Below are positions 33,540 to 42,059 of a stretch of 64,000 nt of DNA, in pieces. Both the position numbers and the translations under genes were made by a program. The notes beneath the pieces were generated by a model that saw nothing but the letters and a program-made list of their open reading frames with translations, was not told the DNA's origin and did no database searches. Where the stretch lies: contig NZ_BAABDH010000039.1 of the NCBI RefSeq assembly GCF_039539525.1, forward strand, positions 186,001 through 250,000, given 5' to 3'. This DNA is from Hymenobacter algoricola (GTDB lineage Bacteria; Bacteroidota; Bacteroidia; Cytophagales; Hymenobacteraceae). Each line of letters begins with the position of its first letter. Within the stretch, counting starts at the first letter, position 1.

Positions 33540-33950
33540 ATGAAATCACGCGTTTCTCTCGTTGCATTGCTCCTCGTGGCCGGTGCCAGCCTGACGGTCC
33601 AGGCCCAAACCAAGATGCCCCCCCGCAAGCCGGTGGCTCCCCGCCAGAAGGTGGTCATCAAAGGGGAGACTATGAAGGACGGGGCCATTATGAAGGAGGG
33701 CAAGGTGTTCTTCACCCAGCAGGGCCAGACCAGCCCCGTGACCCAGCCCGTCAGCCTCGTCAATGGCACCAAAATCATGGCCGACGGCTCCCTAACCATG
33801 GCCGACGGCACCACGGCGATGCTCCGGGAAGGCGACGTACTATCGCTCAGCGGCCGCCTGACCACCATGGCCATGAAAGCCGAGCAGGATAGCCTGGCGC
33901 TGATGGCCAAGTATGGCAAGAAGGGCAAACTGAAGATGAAGACCAAGTAA
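33540..33950 (+). CDS. DUF6799-type exported protein
   Basis: A 136-residue protein with a signal peptide ending at VQAQTKM. The mature part has short repeats of a [MK]-x-D-G-x-x-M pattern (TMKDGAIMKEGKVFF, KIMADGSLTMADGTTAMLREGDVLS), as in the DUF6799 family of Hymenobacter-type bacteria. It ends in a lysine-rich tail GKKGKLKMKTK. The fold is likely a small beta structure of repeated hairpins. Function unknown. A strong terminator follows. Confidence 0.72.
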   Translation: MKSRVSLVALLLVAGASLTVQAQTKMPPRKPVAPRQKVVIKGETMKDGAIMKEGKVFFTQQGQTSPVTQPVSLVNGTKIMADGSLTMADGTTAMLREGDVLSLSGRLTTMAMKAEQDSLALMAKYGKKGKLKMKTK

Positions 33951-33972
33951 GCAGCAACAGCTGAAACCCAGG

Positions 33973-34014
33973 AAAAGCAGCGGCCCGGAGCGTTTCCGGG
34001 CCGCTGCTTTTTTA
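33973..34014. terminator. bidirectional terminator
   Basis: A 17-bp perfect stem (33973-33989 with 33995-34011), five-base loop, A/T-rich ends. It serves the DUF6799-type gene on the plus strand and the small gene at 34012-34206 on the minus strand, whose stop codon touches it. Confidence 0.9.
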
Positions 34015-34206
34015 TCTTTTGGAATAATCCTGCCAGATGGCCTGCACTTCGGCCTCGTCGCGGGCTTCCACTACCTCATCGATTACAAATTGCACTTCCG
34101 CCTCGGTCCAGCCTTCGGCTTCGGCCGTTTTTACGAAGTCGCTCAGGGCCGCAAACCGGTCGGCCTGGGCGGGGGGTGTCCACTGGATTTTCTTACGGAT
34201 TCTCAT
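34012..34206 (-). CDS. small conserved hypothetical protein
   Basis: A 64-residue soluble acidic protein, all helical by appearance: MRIRKKIQWTPPAQ, then FAALSDFVKTAEAEGWTEAEV and FVIDEVVEARDEAEVQAIW. No signal peptide, cysteine or recognised domain. It is bounded by a terminator at its end, which supports it as a real transcription unit. Function unknown. Confidence 0.6.
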   Translation of the reverse strand: MRIRKKIQWTPPAQADRFAALSDFVKTAEAEGWTEAEVQFVIDEVVEARDEAEVQAIWQDYSKR

Positions 34207-34241
34207 GGTGGGGCAAAAGCGAGGGTGAAGTAAACGGGTAA

Positions 34242-34628
34242 TCAGCGGCGAACCGGCGTAGCGGCTTTCACCACCTTGAGCGTCACCGGCGCCAGGCCAT
34301 CGACCAGCCCGATCTGGTGGGCCGCCTTCTTCGAGAGGTCAATCACGCGGCCCTTGGCGTGCGGCCCCCGGTCGTTGACGGTGACTTTCACTGATTTGTT
34401 GGTCCGCTCGTTGGTCACCAGCACCACCGTGCCGAAGGGCAGCGTGTTGTGGGCCGCCGTGAGCTTGCTGTGCCGGTAGATGGCGCCGCTGGTGGTGGCG
34501 CGGCCCTCAAATTTGTCGGCGTAGAACGACGCCTGCCCGCTCTGGGTGAAGGTGCGGCTGGCGGCACAGCCGTTGAGGGCGGCCAGCAGCAGGATCAGGC
34601 CCGTAATACGGAGCAGCGTTGCTTTCAT
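34242..34628 (-). CDS. rlpA: RlpA family lipoprotein (double-psi beta-barrel)
   Basis: A 128-residue lipoprotein, lipobox ALNGC near residue 17. The mature part is one RlpA domain: SGQASFYADKFEGRATTSGAIYRHSKLTAAHNTLPFGTVVLVTN, then VTVNDRGPHAKGRVIDLSKKAA. In enzymatic RlpA the active-site residues are in the segment corresponding to TVNDRGP. RlpA trims denuded glycan strands in the cell wall; there is no SPOR domain here, as in many Bacteroidota. The ATG at 34628 begins the signal peptide. The GH25 lysozyme gene lies just upstream, so both may act on peptidoglycan. Confidence 0.88.
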   Translation of the reverse strand: MKATLLRITGLILLLAALNGCAASRTFTQSGQASFYADKFEGRATTSGAIYRHSKLTAAHNTLPFGTVVLVTNERTNKSVKVTVNDRGPHAKGRVIDLSKKAAHQIGLVDGLAPVTLKVVKAATPVRR

Positions 34629-34641
34629 CGGGAACGGGTTT

Positions 34642-35490
34642 CTAGTCGGGGCTTTGGGCGGCTTTGTCCGCGGCCGGGATGCGCAGGGCCAGCAGGTTGG
34701 CAAAGTTGCCCTGGAAGACGTTGAAGTCAACGGCGCCGCGGATACCGGGCACGTGGGCCTCGTCGCTGTGCTGCCAGATAATCCACCGCTCGCGGGGCAG
34801 CTGCGGCGTCTCTACCTCATAATGGGCCAGCCAGAGCGGATACTGGTCGAAGTGCCCGGCCAGGTAGCGCTTGTAAAAGGTGTAGTTGGAGTACAGAATG
34901 GGCCGCACGCCGTAGTGGCGCTCCACCAGGCGCAGCCAGGTAGCCACGTTCCGACGCATGTAGGCCACATCGTGAAACTGCGGGGCCTCCACGTCAAGCA
35001 CGGGCGGCAGGTCGCCGGGAGCCAGCGGCACGGTGCGCACAAACAGGTCGGCCTGCTGGGCGCCGTCGTAGTTGGGCTGGAAGTAGTGGTAGGCGCCGCG
35101 GTATACTCCCGCCCGGTGGGCCGCCTGCCAGTTGGCCCGGAAGCGGGAGTCGTGCAGGGTGATGCCCTCGGTGGCCTTGATGAAGGCAAAGCGCACCTGG
35201 TGGCGGGCCACCATCGGCCAGTCGATGCGGCCCTGGTAGGCGGAGACGTCGATGCCGTGTACGGAGTAGCCCGCCAGCAGGGGCGTTTTTTCCCGGCCGG
35301 TGAGGTGGCTCAGCGTGAGCGTGGCGTAGGCCCGGCGCACGTAGCGGTTTATCTGGCGGCGGTAGAAGCCATAGCCCAGCAGCAGCACCAGCGCCAGCAG
35401 CAGCGCGGCCCGTCCCAGCGGACGGCGCCAGCGGGCCGCCGGGCGGCGGGACGAGGCAGGACGTTTGGTCGGAGTCTTCAGCATGGCCAT
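34642..35490 (-). CDS. glycoside hydrolase family 25 lysozyme
   Basis: A 282-residue muramidase with one N-terminal membrane helix (residues 27-42, basic residues before it), so probably anchored in the inner membrane facing the periplasm. The catalytic domain starts GIDVSAYQGRIDWPMVARH near residue 80 and carries FAFIKATEGITLHDSRF, YRGAYHYFQPN, LPPVLDVEAPQF (acid residues of the active site) and WIIWQHSDEAHVPGI. It lies 14 bases from rlpA and is likely its operon partner. The start may be the ATG at 35490 or at 35484. Confidence 0.88.
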   Translation of the reverse strand: MAMLKTPTKRPASSRRPAARWRRPLGRAALLLALVLLLGYGFYRRQINRYVRRAYATLTLSHLTGREKTPLLAGYSVHGIDVSAYQGRIDWPMVARHQVRFAFIKATEGITLHDSRFRANWQAAHRAGVYRGAYHYFQPNYDGAQQADLFVRTVPLAPGDLPPVLDVEAPQFHDVAYMRRNVATWLRLVERHYGVRPILYSNYTFYKRYLAGHFDQYPLWLAHYEVETPQLPRERWIIWQHSDEAHVPGIRGAVDFNVFQGNFANLLALRIPAADKAAQSPD

Positions 35491-35633
35491 CCCAAAGGTA
35501 ACGTACAATGCGGGGCCCAAGGTGTCCGGGGCGGAGTAAAAGCCTGGTTTTGGCCGCCCCGCCGCCCTCAGGCCCGGACCTTTGCCCGGCTTTTACCGAC
35601 CTTTGCGCCTCCCGCTACTTACCTCCCTGCTGC

Positions 35634-35915
35634 ATGACCAAGCTTTCTGACGCCCGCGACGAATCCGGCCACCTGATCCGCGAACTGCACGGCATTACCC
35701 TGGCCCAGATTCTGGAATACCTGGTGGCCCGCTACGGCTGGCCGGGGCTGGATGAGCGGATCCGCATCAACTGCTTTTCGGTGAATCCGAGCATTAAGTC
35801 CAGCCTTACGTTTCTGCGCCGCACTCCCTGGGCGCGGGCTAAAGTAGAAGAACTATACGTGCAGACCCGCAGTGTCGACGTGGCGGCGGGGCAGGAGAAA
35901 AAAGAGGAAAAATAG
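35634..35915 (+). CDS. VF530-type DNA-binding domain protein
   Basis: A 93-residue protein with the VF530 domain: ELHGITLAQILEYLVARYGWPGLDERIRINCFSVNPSIKSSLTFLRRTPWARAKVEELY. The block SIKSSLTFLRRTPWAR is the signature of the family, a small winged-helix-like fold thought to bind DNA. The ATG at 35634 follows from the family length. The C-terminal AGQEKKEEK is a charged tail. Biological role unknown. Confidence 0.88.
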   Translation: MTKLSDARDESGHLIRELHGITLAQILEYLVARYGWPGLDERIRINCFSVNPSIKSSLTFLRRTPWARAKVEELYVQTRSVDVAAGQEKKEEK

Positions 35916-36037
35916 CAGTAACCAAATAAAATTTTTGGCGTAGGATCCCCCTTTCGCGGTGATAGGCAGGGGCTTGGTATAGTTATTGGCTTCGCTCTAG
36001 CCAGCAATTCTGCTTCTCACGCTATCTACTGCTTCTC

Positions 36038-36487
36038 ATGAAAAAGCTCATCCAAAAACTCGCCAGTGCCGTGCTATTCGTTGGCTTGACCCTGGCGGGC
36101 AACGCCGCCCTGGCCCAAAACCGCATCGGCGACGCCGTGCAGCAGGGCAAAGGGGCCTACGTGCTCAAAACCGAGCGGGCCGAGTGCATGACCAACACCC
36201 TGCTGGGCATTCCTACGGTGCCAGCCAATGGCTGCGTCAACATGACCCAGGAGAAATTCATCGTGACGCCTAGCGGTAATTCCTTTGCTACCTGGAAAGG
36301 CACCCTGCCCGAAAACCAGCGGCCGGCCCAGCGCGTCGTCTTCAACTCAACCTACACCGAAGTAGTCGACGGCCCCACGAAGGGCCAGGTGTACAATTCG
36401 GTAGCCACGACTGAAACTTCCGGCGCCGTTACCCTCACGTTTGAGCGTAAGCCCAACGGCAATGGGAAAGGCAAAAACAAGAAGTAG
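36038..36487 (+). CDS. hypothetical exported protein
   Basis: A 149-residue protein with a signal peptide ending at NAALAQNRI. The mature domain is about 110 residues, mostly strands, with two cysteines (AECMTNTL and ANGCVNM) that could form a disulfide, followed by a lysine-rich tail KPNGNGKGKNKK. I do not recognise the family. A perfect terminator follows. It is probably a small periplasmic or secreted protein. Confidence 0.65.
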   Translation: MKKLIQKLASAVLFVGLTLAGNAALAQNRIGDAVQQGKGAYVLKTERAECMTNTLLGIPTVPANGCVNMTQEKFIVTPSGNSFATWKGTLPENQRPAQRVVFNSTYTEVVDGPTKGQVYNSVATTETSGAVTLTFERKPNGNGKGKNKK

Positions 36488-36509
36488 TCCCCGGCGCTTT
36501 CTGCGGCTT

Positions 36510-36552
36510 AAAAACAAAAATCATCCTGGTCCAGGATGATTTTTGTTTTTTT
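36510..36552. terminator. perfect 20-bp palindromic bidirectional terminator
   Basis: Two 20-base arms (36510-36529 and 36531-36550) are perfect inverse complements around a single T, with A tract on one side and T tract on the other. It ends the gene at 36038-36487. Confidence 0.9.
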
Positions 36553-36575
36553 ACGGCTCTCCACTCCGTGTACTC

Positions 36576-36902
36576 ATGGCCGACGTTTCCAAGAATTCTG
36601 GTGGGCTGGCCCTGATGGCCGGCTTTGGCTGCTTTGTGCTGTTCGAAGTCGGCGCCTACTACCTGTTGAAGTTTGCCACCTCGGGGCTGGGCATCCAGAA
36701 TCAGATGCAGCCCGAAAACACGATTGTCAGCAACTGGGTGAAGACGGTGGTCTTCATGCTGCTGCACCTGGGGCTGGTGGTGGCGGCAGTGCTGGTGCTC
36801 AGCAACGGCCTGCCCCGCCGCTACCGCGGGCAGGTCATGGGCTGGTTTTACCTGTCGCTGCTCACGGGCTTCCTGCTGCTGATTCCGCTGTTCGACTATT
36901 AG
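36576..36902 (+). CDS. hypothetical membrane protein
   Basis: A 108-residue protein with three predicted membrane helices: residues about 10-30 (LALMAGFGCFVLFEVGAYYLL), 52-72 (VKTVVFMLLHLGLVVAAVLVL) and 84-104 (MGWFYLSLLTGFLLLIPLFDY). No charged residues that suggest transport, and no family I recognise. It starts 24 bases after a strong terminator and so has its own promoter or is read through. Confidence 0.65.
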   Translation: MADVSKNSGGLALMAGFGCFVLFEVGAYYLLKFATSGLGIQNQMQPENTIVSNWVKTVVFMLLHLGLVVAAVLVLSNGLPRRYRGQVMGWFYLSLLTGFLLLIPLFDY

Positions 36903-36992
36903 CAGCCGGCCCTAAAAAAAGCCCCTGTGGCTAGCAGCGGCTTGGGTGAGACAAAAGCGTCGGTCGGCCCCGACGATATAAAAAGGCAGCGG

Positions 36993-37376
36993 CTAGCGCT
37001 GGGTGATGTCGATTTCGCGCTGCTGGGCGGCGGGGTCCTTATACGGAATCCGCACGCGCAGCTCGTGGCCCTCGAAGATGGCGTCGATGCGGCTCAGGTC
37101 CAGGTTCAGCGGCAACGCCAGCGTCTGGCTGAACAGCGGCGCGCCCAGCTTGTCCCCGGGCTGATGGCGGTATTCGCAGTACACGGTCAGGTTGCTGTCG
37201 TTGAGCACGACGTGGAAGTTCTCGGGCCGCACCGAAGGGGCCGCTACCCGTACGACCACGCCCTGCTCGCCCTTGTCCACGCGCAGCATGACCTGCGCAC
37301 TACCGCCCCCTACCGTGTTCAGCAGGTCGAGTTGCGGGGCAATGTTGCGGATGAATTGCTTGCTGATTAGATTCAT
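36993..37376 (-). CDS. Hsp20/alpha-crystallin family protein
   Basis: A 127-residue small heat-shock protein-like product. The alpha-crystallin core includes VMLRVDKGEQGVVVRVAAPSVRPENFHVVLNDSNLTVYCEY and, after a loop, FSQTLALPLNLDLSRIDAIFEGHELRVRIPY, with the IPYKDPAAQQREIDI end. Such proteins hold unfolding proteins for DnaK. The start may instead be the ATG at 37451, which adds 25 residues; the ATG at 37376 gives a more typical length. Confidence 0.8.
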   Translation of the reverse strand: MNLISKQFIRNIAPQLDLLNTVGGGSAQVMLRVDKGEQGVVVRVAAPSVRPENFHVVLNDSNLTVYCEYRHQPGDKLGAPLFSQTLALPLNLDLSRIDAIFEGHELRVRIPYKDPAAQQREIDITQR

Positions 37377-37625
37377 GGTTTCTGCTTCTCCTATTTCTTG
37401 GTACAGCGGGGATAAGTCAAATGCTGTACCAACATGGAATTCCCGGCTCATGAGTATAAATCAGGTCATAATGTCCTGAAATACGAATGCAGAGAATATT
37501 TTGCCAGCCATAGTGGCTGAAATAAAGGTATTTCAAGCCCCAGATAGGCTGCTTCAGGCTGCCGAATGCGCTATGGCAACCCGGGCGCGTACAGCCCTGC
37601 CCGGCTCCTCCCTTTCCCGATCGGT

Positions 37626-38396
37626 ATGAACTCAGTGAATCCTTTCGACCTGCTCAGCGTCTCGGCCCGGGCTCCACATGCTATTCACAAAGACGACACC
37701 AAGCGCGAAACGAAGCGCATCCGGCAGGAGCTGGTTGGCCTGCAGGAGCGCCTGTACGCCGAAAACCAGCGCAGCGTGCTCGTTGTGCTACAGGGGATGG
37801 ACGCCAGCGGCAAGGATGGCCTGATCCGGAAGGTGTTCAGCGGTATCAACCCGCAGGGCGTGCGGGTGCAGCCGTTCAAGGAGCCTACTGCTGAAGAGCT
37901 GGCGCACGATTTTCTGTGGCGTATTCACCAGCACACTCCCCGGCACGGCATGATTCAGGTCTTCAACCGCTCCCATTACGAGGACGTGCTGATTACCCGG
38001 GTGCTGGGACTGGTGACGGCCGGGGAGGCCCGGCGGCGCTTCACGGCCATCAATGCCTTCGAAAAGCTCTTGCAGCAGGCCGGGACTACCATCCTTAAGT
38101 TTTACCTGCATATATCGGAGCAGGAGCAGCACGAGCGGCTGCAGGAGCGCGAACAAGACCCCAACAAGCAGTGGAAGTACGAGGCCGGCGACGCTGACAA
38201 AGCCAGGCAGTGGCCGCGGTACCGGGCCGTGTACGCCGACGTGTTCAGGCACTGCAGCCCGCCCGGCTGCCCCTGGCACCTGGTGCCCGCCGACCAGAAC
38301 TGGTACAAGGCGCACGTAGTGGCCCGAACCCTGCGCGACGCGCTGCTGGCCATGAACCCGCAGTTTCCGCCAAACAAAAAAGCCCGCCCCAGGTAG
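37626..38396 (+). CDS. ppk2: polyphosphate kinase 2 family protein
   Basis: A 256-residue PPK2-type phosphotransferase that uses polyphosphate to phosphorylate nucleotides. The Walker A motif LVVLQGMDASGKDGLIRKVFSGINPQGVRV is near residue 57, the lid contains WRIHQHTPRHGMIQVFNRSHYEDVL near residues 96-120, the Walker B-like part FYLHISEQEQHERLQER follows, and the C-terminus has NWYKAHVVARTLRDALLAMNP. The ATG at 37626 fits the family; the open frame before it does not. Whether ADP or AMP is the acceptor cannot be told. Confidence 0.9.
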   Translation: MNSVNPFDLLSVSARAPHAIHKDDTKRETKRIRQELVGLQERLYAENQRSVLVVLQGMDASGKDGLIRKVFSGINPQGVRVQPFKEPTAEELAHDFLWRIHQHTPRHGMIQVFNRSHYEDVLITRVLGLVTAGEARRRFTAINAFEKLLQQAGTTILKFYLHISEQEQHERLQEREQDPNKQWKYEAGDADKARQWPRYRAVYADVFRHCSPPGCPWHLVPADQNWYKAHVVARTLRDALLAMNPQFPPNKKARPR

Positions 38397-38479
38397 CTGG
38401 CGCCAACAAAGCAGCCCACCCGGGGTTGGTAGCTACATTCGTATTTCGCGCCGCTGTCTGCCCTGATGCCTTGCTTATT

Positions 38480-38935
38480 ATGCCCGAAACCTACACCCTT
38501 GACTTTCTGCAGCTTGAGTATCGCGCCGATCTGCAGGTGGTGGTAGGCCGCTGGATGCGCCAGGCGTCGCTGGCGGAGCTGCAGCAGGGCTACCAGGCGC
38601 TGCTGGAGGTGGCGGCGCCGGCCGGCTGCCGCGGCTGGCTGCTCGACGCGCGCCGTCGCAACAATACGGACCCGGGCATTCAGCGCTGGCTGATCAGCGG
38701 CTTCCTGGACGGTGCGGCCGCCCGGCTGGGGGGCCGCGTGCGCCTGGCCTACCTGCTGCCCCCGCCCCAGCTGCGCGACCTGGCGGCCGATGGCGCTTTT
38801 CCCCCCGCCGCCTTTTTTGCCGATAAGCCCTACGACGCAACCCGGTTTGTGGATGAGCGGCAGGCGGTGGAGTGGCTGCAGACCGGCCGACATTCCGGGC
38901 CGGCACCACTGGGCCAGGCCGCGAAGTCTGAGTAA
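38480..38935 (+). CDS. STAS-like hypothetical protein (paralogue of 46806-47237)
   Basis: A 151-residue soluble protein. Segments line up with the protein at 46806-47237: VVVGRWMRQASLAELQQGYQALLEVAAPAGCRGWLLDARRRN here, VGRWGYQPTAAALPAVYQELKQQALAAGCPFWLQDIRRRS there, then RWLISGFLDGAAARLGGRVRLAYLLPPP against QWLLTEFFPEMGHLLGGRLSVAYLVGPT. The plan resembles SpoIIAA/STAS-like alpha-beta domains seen in Hymenobacter, but no phosphorylation site is evident. Function unknown. Confidence 0.65.
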   Translation: MPETYTLDFLQLEYRADLQVVVGRWMRQASLAELQQGYQALLEVAAPAGCRGWLLDARRRNNTDPGIQRWLISGFLDGAAARLGGRVRLAYLLPPPQLRDLAADGAFPPAAFFADKPYDATRFVDERQAVEWLQTGRHSGPAPLGQAAKSE

Positions 38936-38952
38936 ACGCCGCGCGGCCGGGG

Positions 38953-39966
38953 CTAGTCCGGCGCCTGGGCCAGCAGCTCATTCTGCCAGCGCAGCTCATC
39001 TTCCCGGACCGGAAAAGGCGCCCCGTGGCGAATACTCTGGTACACGGCTTCAAACAGGCCGGCGTAGTTGCCCGGCGGGGTAGGGTAGACGGTGGTGACT
39101 TTGTGGTCGGCAGCAGCCAGGGTCAGCGTGCCGGGCTCCGGGTCCAGGCCATACTCCGGGGCCCGCGGCGACATACCCCGCAGCAGCTGCGCCTCCTGCA
39201 CGTCGCTGCGGGGTTTGACGAAACTGCCCTGGGTGCCGTGCAGCACAAACGACGGCAGCGGCTGGGCAATGAGCAGCCCGCTGGTCACGAACACGTTCAG
39301 CCCGGCCGGGTACTGCAGGTGGTAGGTGAAGTAGTCGTCGACCTGGGAGCCGGGGCGGTAGCGGCCGGTGGTTTTGCGGCTGCGCAGCGGGCGCCCAAAC
39401 AGGCTGATGACCTGATCCAGCAGGTGGGGGCCCAGGTCGTAGAGCAGGCCGCTGCCGGGCACGGGCTCTTCCTTGAACTTCTTGAAGTGCAGGGCGGGCT
39501 TAAACCGGTCGAAGCGGAAATGGACCTCGATAAGCTGGCCCAGCTGCCCGCTGTCGACCACCTGGCGCACGGCCTGAAAGTCGGAGTCCCAGCGGCGGTT
39601 CTGGTAGGCCAGCAGCTGCCGGCCGCTCTGCCGGGCCAGGGCCCACAGCTCCTCAAACTCGGCTACCGACGTGGCCACGGGCTTTTCCAGCAGCACGTGC
39701 TTGCCCGCGCGCAGGGCCTGCCGGGTCAGCTCGGCGTGGGTGTCGTTGGGGGTGTTGACGATGACCAGCTCGATTTCCGGGTCGGCCAGCAGCTCCGCCA
39801 CCGAGGCGTAGCTGACGACGCCGGGGTAGGTTTCGTGAGCTTCCCGGCGGCTGCGCTCCACCAAAGCCCGGAACCCGAAGCCGGGATGGACACTGAGAAA
39901 CGGGGCCTGGAAAACCTTGCCCGACATGCCGTAGGCCAGCAGGCCGGTCTGAATGGGAGTACTCAT
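38953..39966 (-). CDS. Gfo/Idh/MocA family oxidoreductase
   Basis: A 337-residue NAD(P)-dependent dehydrogenase-like enzyme. The N-terminal Rossmann part opens with TGLLAYGMSGKVFQAPFL (with GMSG in the loop), then VIVNTPNDTHAELTRQALRAGKHVLLEKPVATS, where EKP holds the catalytic lysine, and YQNRRWDSDFQAV and GSGLLYDLGPHLLDQVI as the substrate-side motifs. It likely oxidises a sugar or polyol; the substrate is not identified. The frame is open far upstream, but the ATG at 39966 gives the family start. Twenty bases separate it from the VOC gene. Confidence 0.9.
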   Translation of the reverse strand: MSTPIQTGLLAYGMSGKVFQAPFLSVHPGFGFRALVERSRREAHETYPGVVSYASVAELLADPEIELVIVNTPNDTHAELTRQALRAGKHVLLEKPVATSVAEFEELWALARQSGRQLLAYQNRRWDSDFQAVRQVVDSGQLGQLIEVHFRFDRFKPALHFKKFKEEPVPGSGLLYDLGPHLLDQVISLFGRPLRSRKTTGRYRPGSQVDDYFTYHLQYPAGLNVFVTSGLLIAQPLPSFVLHGTQGSFVKPRSDVQEAQLLRGMSPRAPEYGLDPEPGTLTLAAADHKVTTVYPTPPGNYAGLFEAVYQSIRHGAPFPVREDELRWQNELLAQAPD

Positions 39967-39986
39967 GCTCGTGGGAAGGGCAGGCT

Positions 39987-40352
39987 CTAGGTGGTGGGCA
40001 GGGCAAAGTGCGGATTCTGAATGATGCCCAGCAGGTTGGCAAACGGGTCCTGCACCGAGCCCAGCAGAATGCCGCCGCCCACGTCGTGGACGGCCTCGTG
40101 GGCCTGCGCACCCAGGGTCAGCAGCCGCTCGTAGGCCGCCTGGGCATCGGGCACACCCCAGTAGGTAACCGGCCCGGCCGGGCCCGCCACCGGGCCGTCG
40201 GGTACCAGGCCCAGCTCGTAGCCGCCCACGCTGAAGCCGACGTAGTAGGGCTCGTCGAAATAGGGCTCCTGCTCCAGCACGGCGCGGTACCACTCGCGTG
40301 CTTTGTTCAGGTTACCAACCGGGTACACGATGGTGCGCAGGCCTTGGAGCAT
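39987..40352 (-). CDS. VOC family protein
   Basis: A 121-residue glyoxalase/bleomycin-resistance/dioxygenase fold protein. The start LRTIVYPVGNLNKAREWYRAVLEQEPYFDEPYYVGFSVGGYELGLVP is typical for the first beta-alpha-beta-beta-beta module; the second ends in ILLGSVQDPFANLLGIIQNP. The metal-binding positions are not clear enough to name an enzyme. It lies in the same direction as the oxidoreductase gene downstream and is probably in an operon with it. Confidence 0.85.
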   Translation of the reverse strand: MLQGLRTIVYPVGNLNKAREWYRAVLEQEPYFDEPYYVGFSVGGYELGLVPDGPVAGPAGPVTYWGVPDAQAAYERLLTLGAQAHEAVHDVGGGILLGSVQDPFANLLGIIQNPHFALPTT

Positions 40353-40442
40353 ACAACGGAGACGAATGAGCGTGAAAGAGGCCGTCAAGCTACAAAAACC
40401 GGCTTGCAAAGCGTAGTGCGGCCCGCAGCCCAGCTTACGGCC

Positions 40443-40844
40443 TTAGTCGGCCAGCAGGGCCTGAGCCCGCAGCCAGTCGAAAATCAGCTGGTCGACCGGC
40501 GACACTTCGGGGCGGTGGCGGTAGGTGAGCCAGACCAGCTGCTCGATTTCGGCGGCGGGCTGCAGCGTGCCCTGGTAGTGGGCGTAGTAGCACGTCATGC
40601 GCACGAGCAGGCCGGTAGGATGGCCGTGGGCCTGGGCCTCAAACGTGCCCGCGTAGCGCAGGCTGGCCGGGTCGAGGTCCACGGTCAGCTCCTCTTTGAT
40701 TTCGCGGAGCAGGGTCTGGACGTCGGTTTCCCCGGCTTCGCGCTTGCCGCCGGGAATGTAATACCGGTCTTTGCCGAAGCTGCGGGTGCTCAGCAGCCGG
40801 CCTGCGGACAGGTGCAGCCAGGCAATTTTGTCGATGCTGGTCAT
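40443..40844 (-). CDS. Nudix hydrolase
   Basis: A 133-residue Nudix protein. The Nudix box is GGKREAGETDVQTLLREIKEEL near residues 33-54, with the REUxEE metal-binding part complete; the usual glycine two positions after EE is a threonine. It hydrolyses a nucleoside diphosphate linked to another group, substrate unknown. The ATG at 40844 is used because the TTG at 40889 adds an unsupported tail. Confidence 0.88.
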   Translation of the reverse strand: MTSIDKIAWLHLSAGRLLSTRSFGKDRYYIPGGKREAGETDVQTLLREIKEELTVDLDPASLRYAGTFEAQAHGHPTGLLVRMTCYYAHYQGTLQPAAEIEQLVWLTYRHRPEVSPVDQLIFDWLRAQALLAD

Positions 40845-40982
40845 CAGGGGAGCGGGGACGATGGGGCCGGATACGCCGGGCGCGCTCAAAAGTACGGCGC
40901 GGCATTTGGCAAACCCTAAGCCCCGGCCCGGAGTTTAGAGCAACTCACGGCCCCAGCCGGCTTCCTGCTTCTCCCCAACGCC

Positions 40983-42059
40983 ATGTCCAGCCTCTTCACT
41001 CCCCTGACCCTGCGTAGCCTCACGCTCACCAACAGAATCGTTGTCTCGCCCATGTGCATGTACAGCAGCCACGACGGCTTCGCCAACGACTGGCACCTGG
41101 TTCACCTGGGCAGTCGGGCTGTGGGCGGCGCGGGCCTCATCATCACCGAAGCCGCCGCCGTGGCCCCCGAGGGCCGCATCACCCCCGACGACCTGGGCAT
41201 CTGGAAAGACGAGCACATTGAGGGGCTGCGGCGTATTACTACGTTTATCCGGGCCCAGGGCGTGGCGGCCGGCATTCAGCTGGCCCACGCCGGGCGCAAG
41301 GCCAGCACCTACACCTCGTGGAAAGGGGCGGGCCAAGTGGCCCAGGCCGACGGGGGCTGGACCACGGTGGCCCCCAGCGCCGTACCATTTGCCGATGCCT
41401 ACCCCACGCCGGTGGCCCTGGACGCGGCCGGCCTGGCCCGGGTGGTGGCCGACTTCCGCGCCGCGACCGTCCGGGCGCTGGCCGCCGGGTTTCAGCTCAT
41501 CGAAATCCACGCGGCCCACGGGTACCTGCTCCACGAGTTCTTTTCGCCCCTGAGCAACCAGCGCACCGACCAGTACGGCGGCTCCTTCGACAACCGCATC
41601 CGCCTGCTGCTGGAAGTGGTGGCGGCTACCCGCGCCGTATGGCCCGCCGCGCTGCCCCTGCTCGTGCGCATCTCGGCCACCGACTGGACCGCGGGCGGCT
41701 GGACCGCCGACGAGTCGGTAGCCCTGGCGGCCATTCTGAAGACCAAAGGCGTGGACCTTGTCGACTGCTCGACCGGCGGCAACGTGCCCGCGGCCCCCAT
41801 TCCCGTCGGACCGCTGTACCAGGTGGAATTTGCCGAGCGGATGAAGCGCGAAACCGGTATGCCCACCGGGGCCGTGGGCCTGATCACCACCGCGGCCGAG
41901 GCCGACGCCGTCATCACCACCGGCCAGGCCGACCTGGTTATCATGGCCCGGGAGTTTTTGCGCGACCCATACTTCCCGCTGCACGCGGCCTTCGAGCTGG
42001 GCGCCGACGTAGCCTGGCCCGTGCAGTACGAGCGGGCCAGGCCGCGCCGGCAGCGCTAA
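40983..42059 (+). CDS. NADH:flavin oxidoreductase, Old Yellow Enzyme family (YqjM/NamA-like)
   Basis: A 358-residue FMN enzyme that reduces activated double bonds with NAD(P)H. The start SLFTPLTLRSLTLTNRIVVSPMCMYSSHDGFANDWHLVH contains the cysteine typical of the YqjM subgroup (SPMCMYS). Further motifs are GIQLAHAGRKAS with the substrate-binding histidine, IEIHAAHGYLLHEFFSPLSNQRTDQYGGSF, and the C-terminal FMN site TGAVGLITTAAEA and MAREFLRDPYFPLHAA. It stands alone between the Nudix gene and the peptidases. Confidence 0.92.
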   Translation: MSSLFTPLTLRSLTLTNRIVVSPMCMYSSHDGFANDWHLVHLGSRAVGGAGLIITEAAAVAPEGRITPDDLGIWKDEHIEGLRRITTFIRAQGVAAGIQLAHAGRKASTYTSWKGAGQVAQADGGWTTVAPSAVPFADAYPTPVALDAAGLARVVADFRAATVRALAAGFQLIEIHAAHGYLLHEFFSPLSNQRTDQYGGSFDNRIRLLLEVVAATRAVWPAALPLLVRISATDWTAGGWTADESVALAAILKTKGVDLVDCSTGGNVPAAPIPVGPLYQVEFAERMKRETGMPTGAVGLITTAAEADAVITTGQADLVIMAREFLRDPYFPLHAAFELGADVAWPVQYERARPRRQR

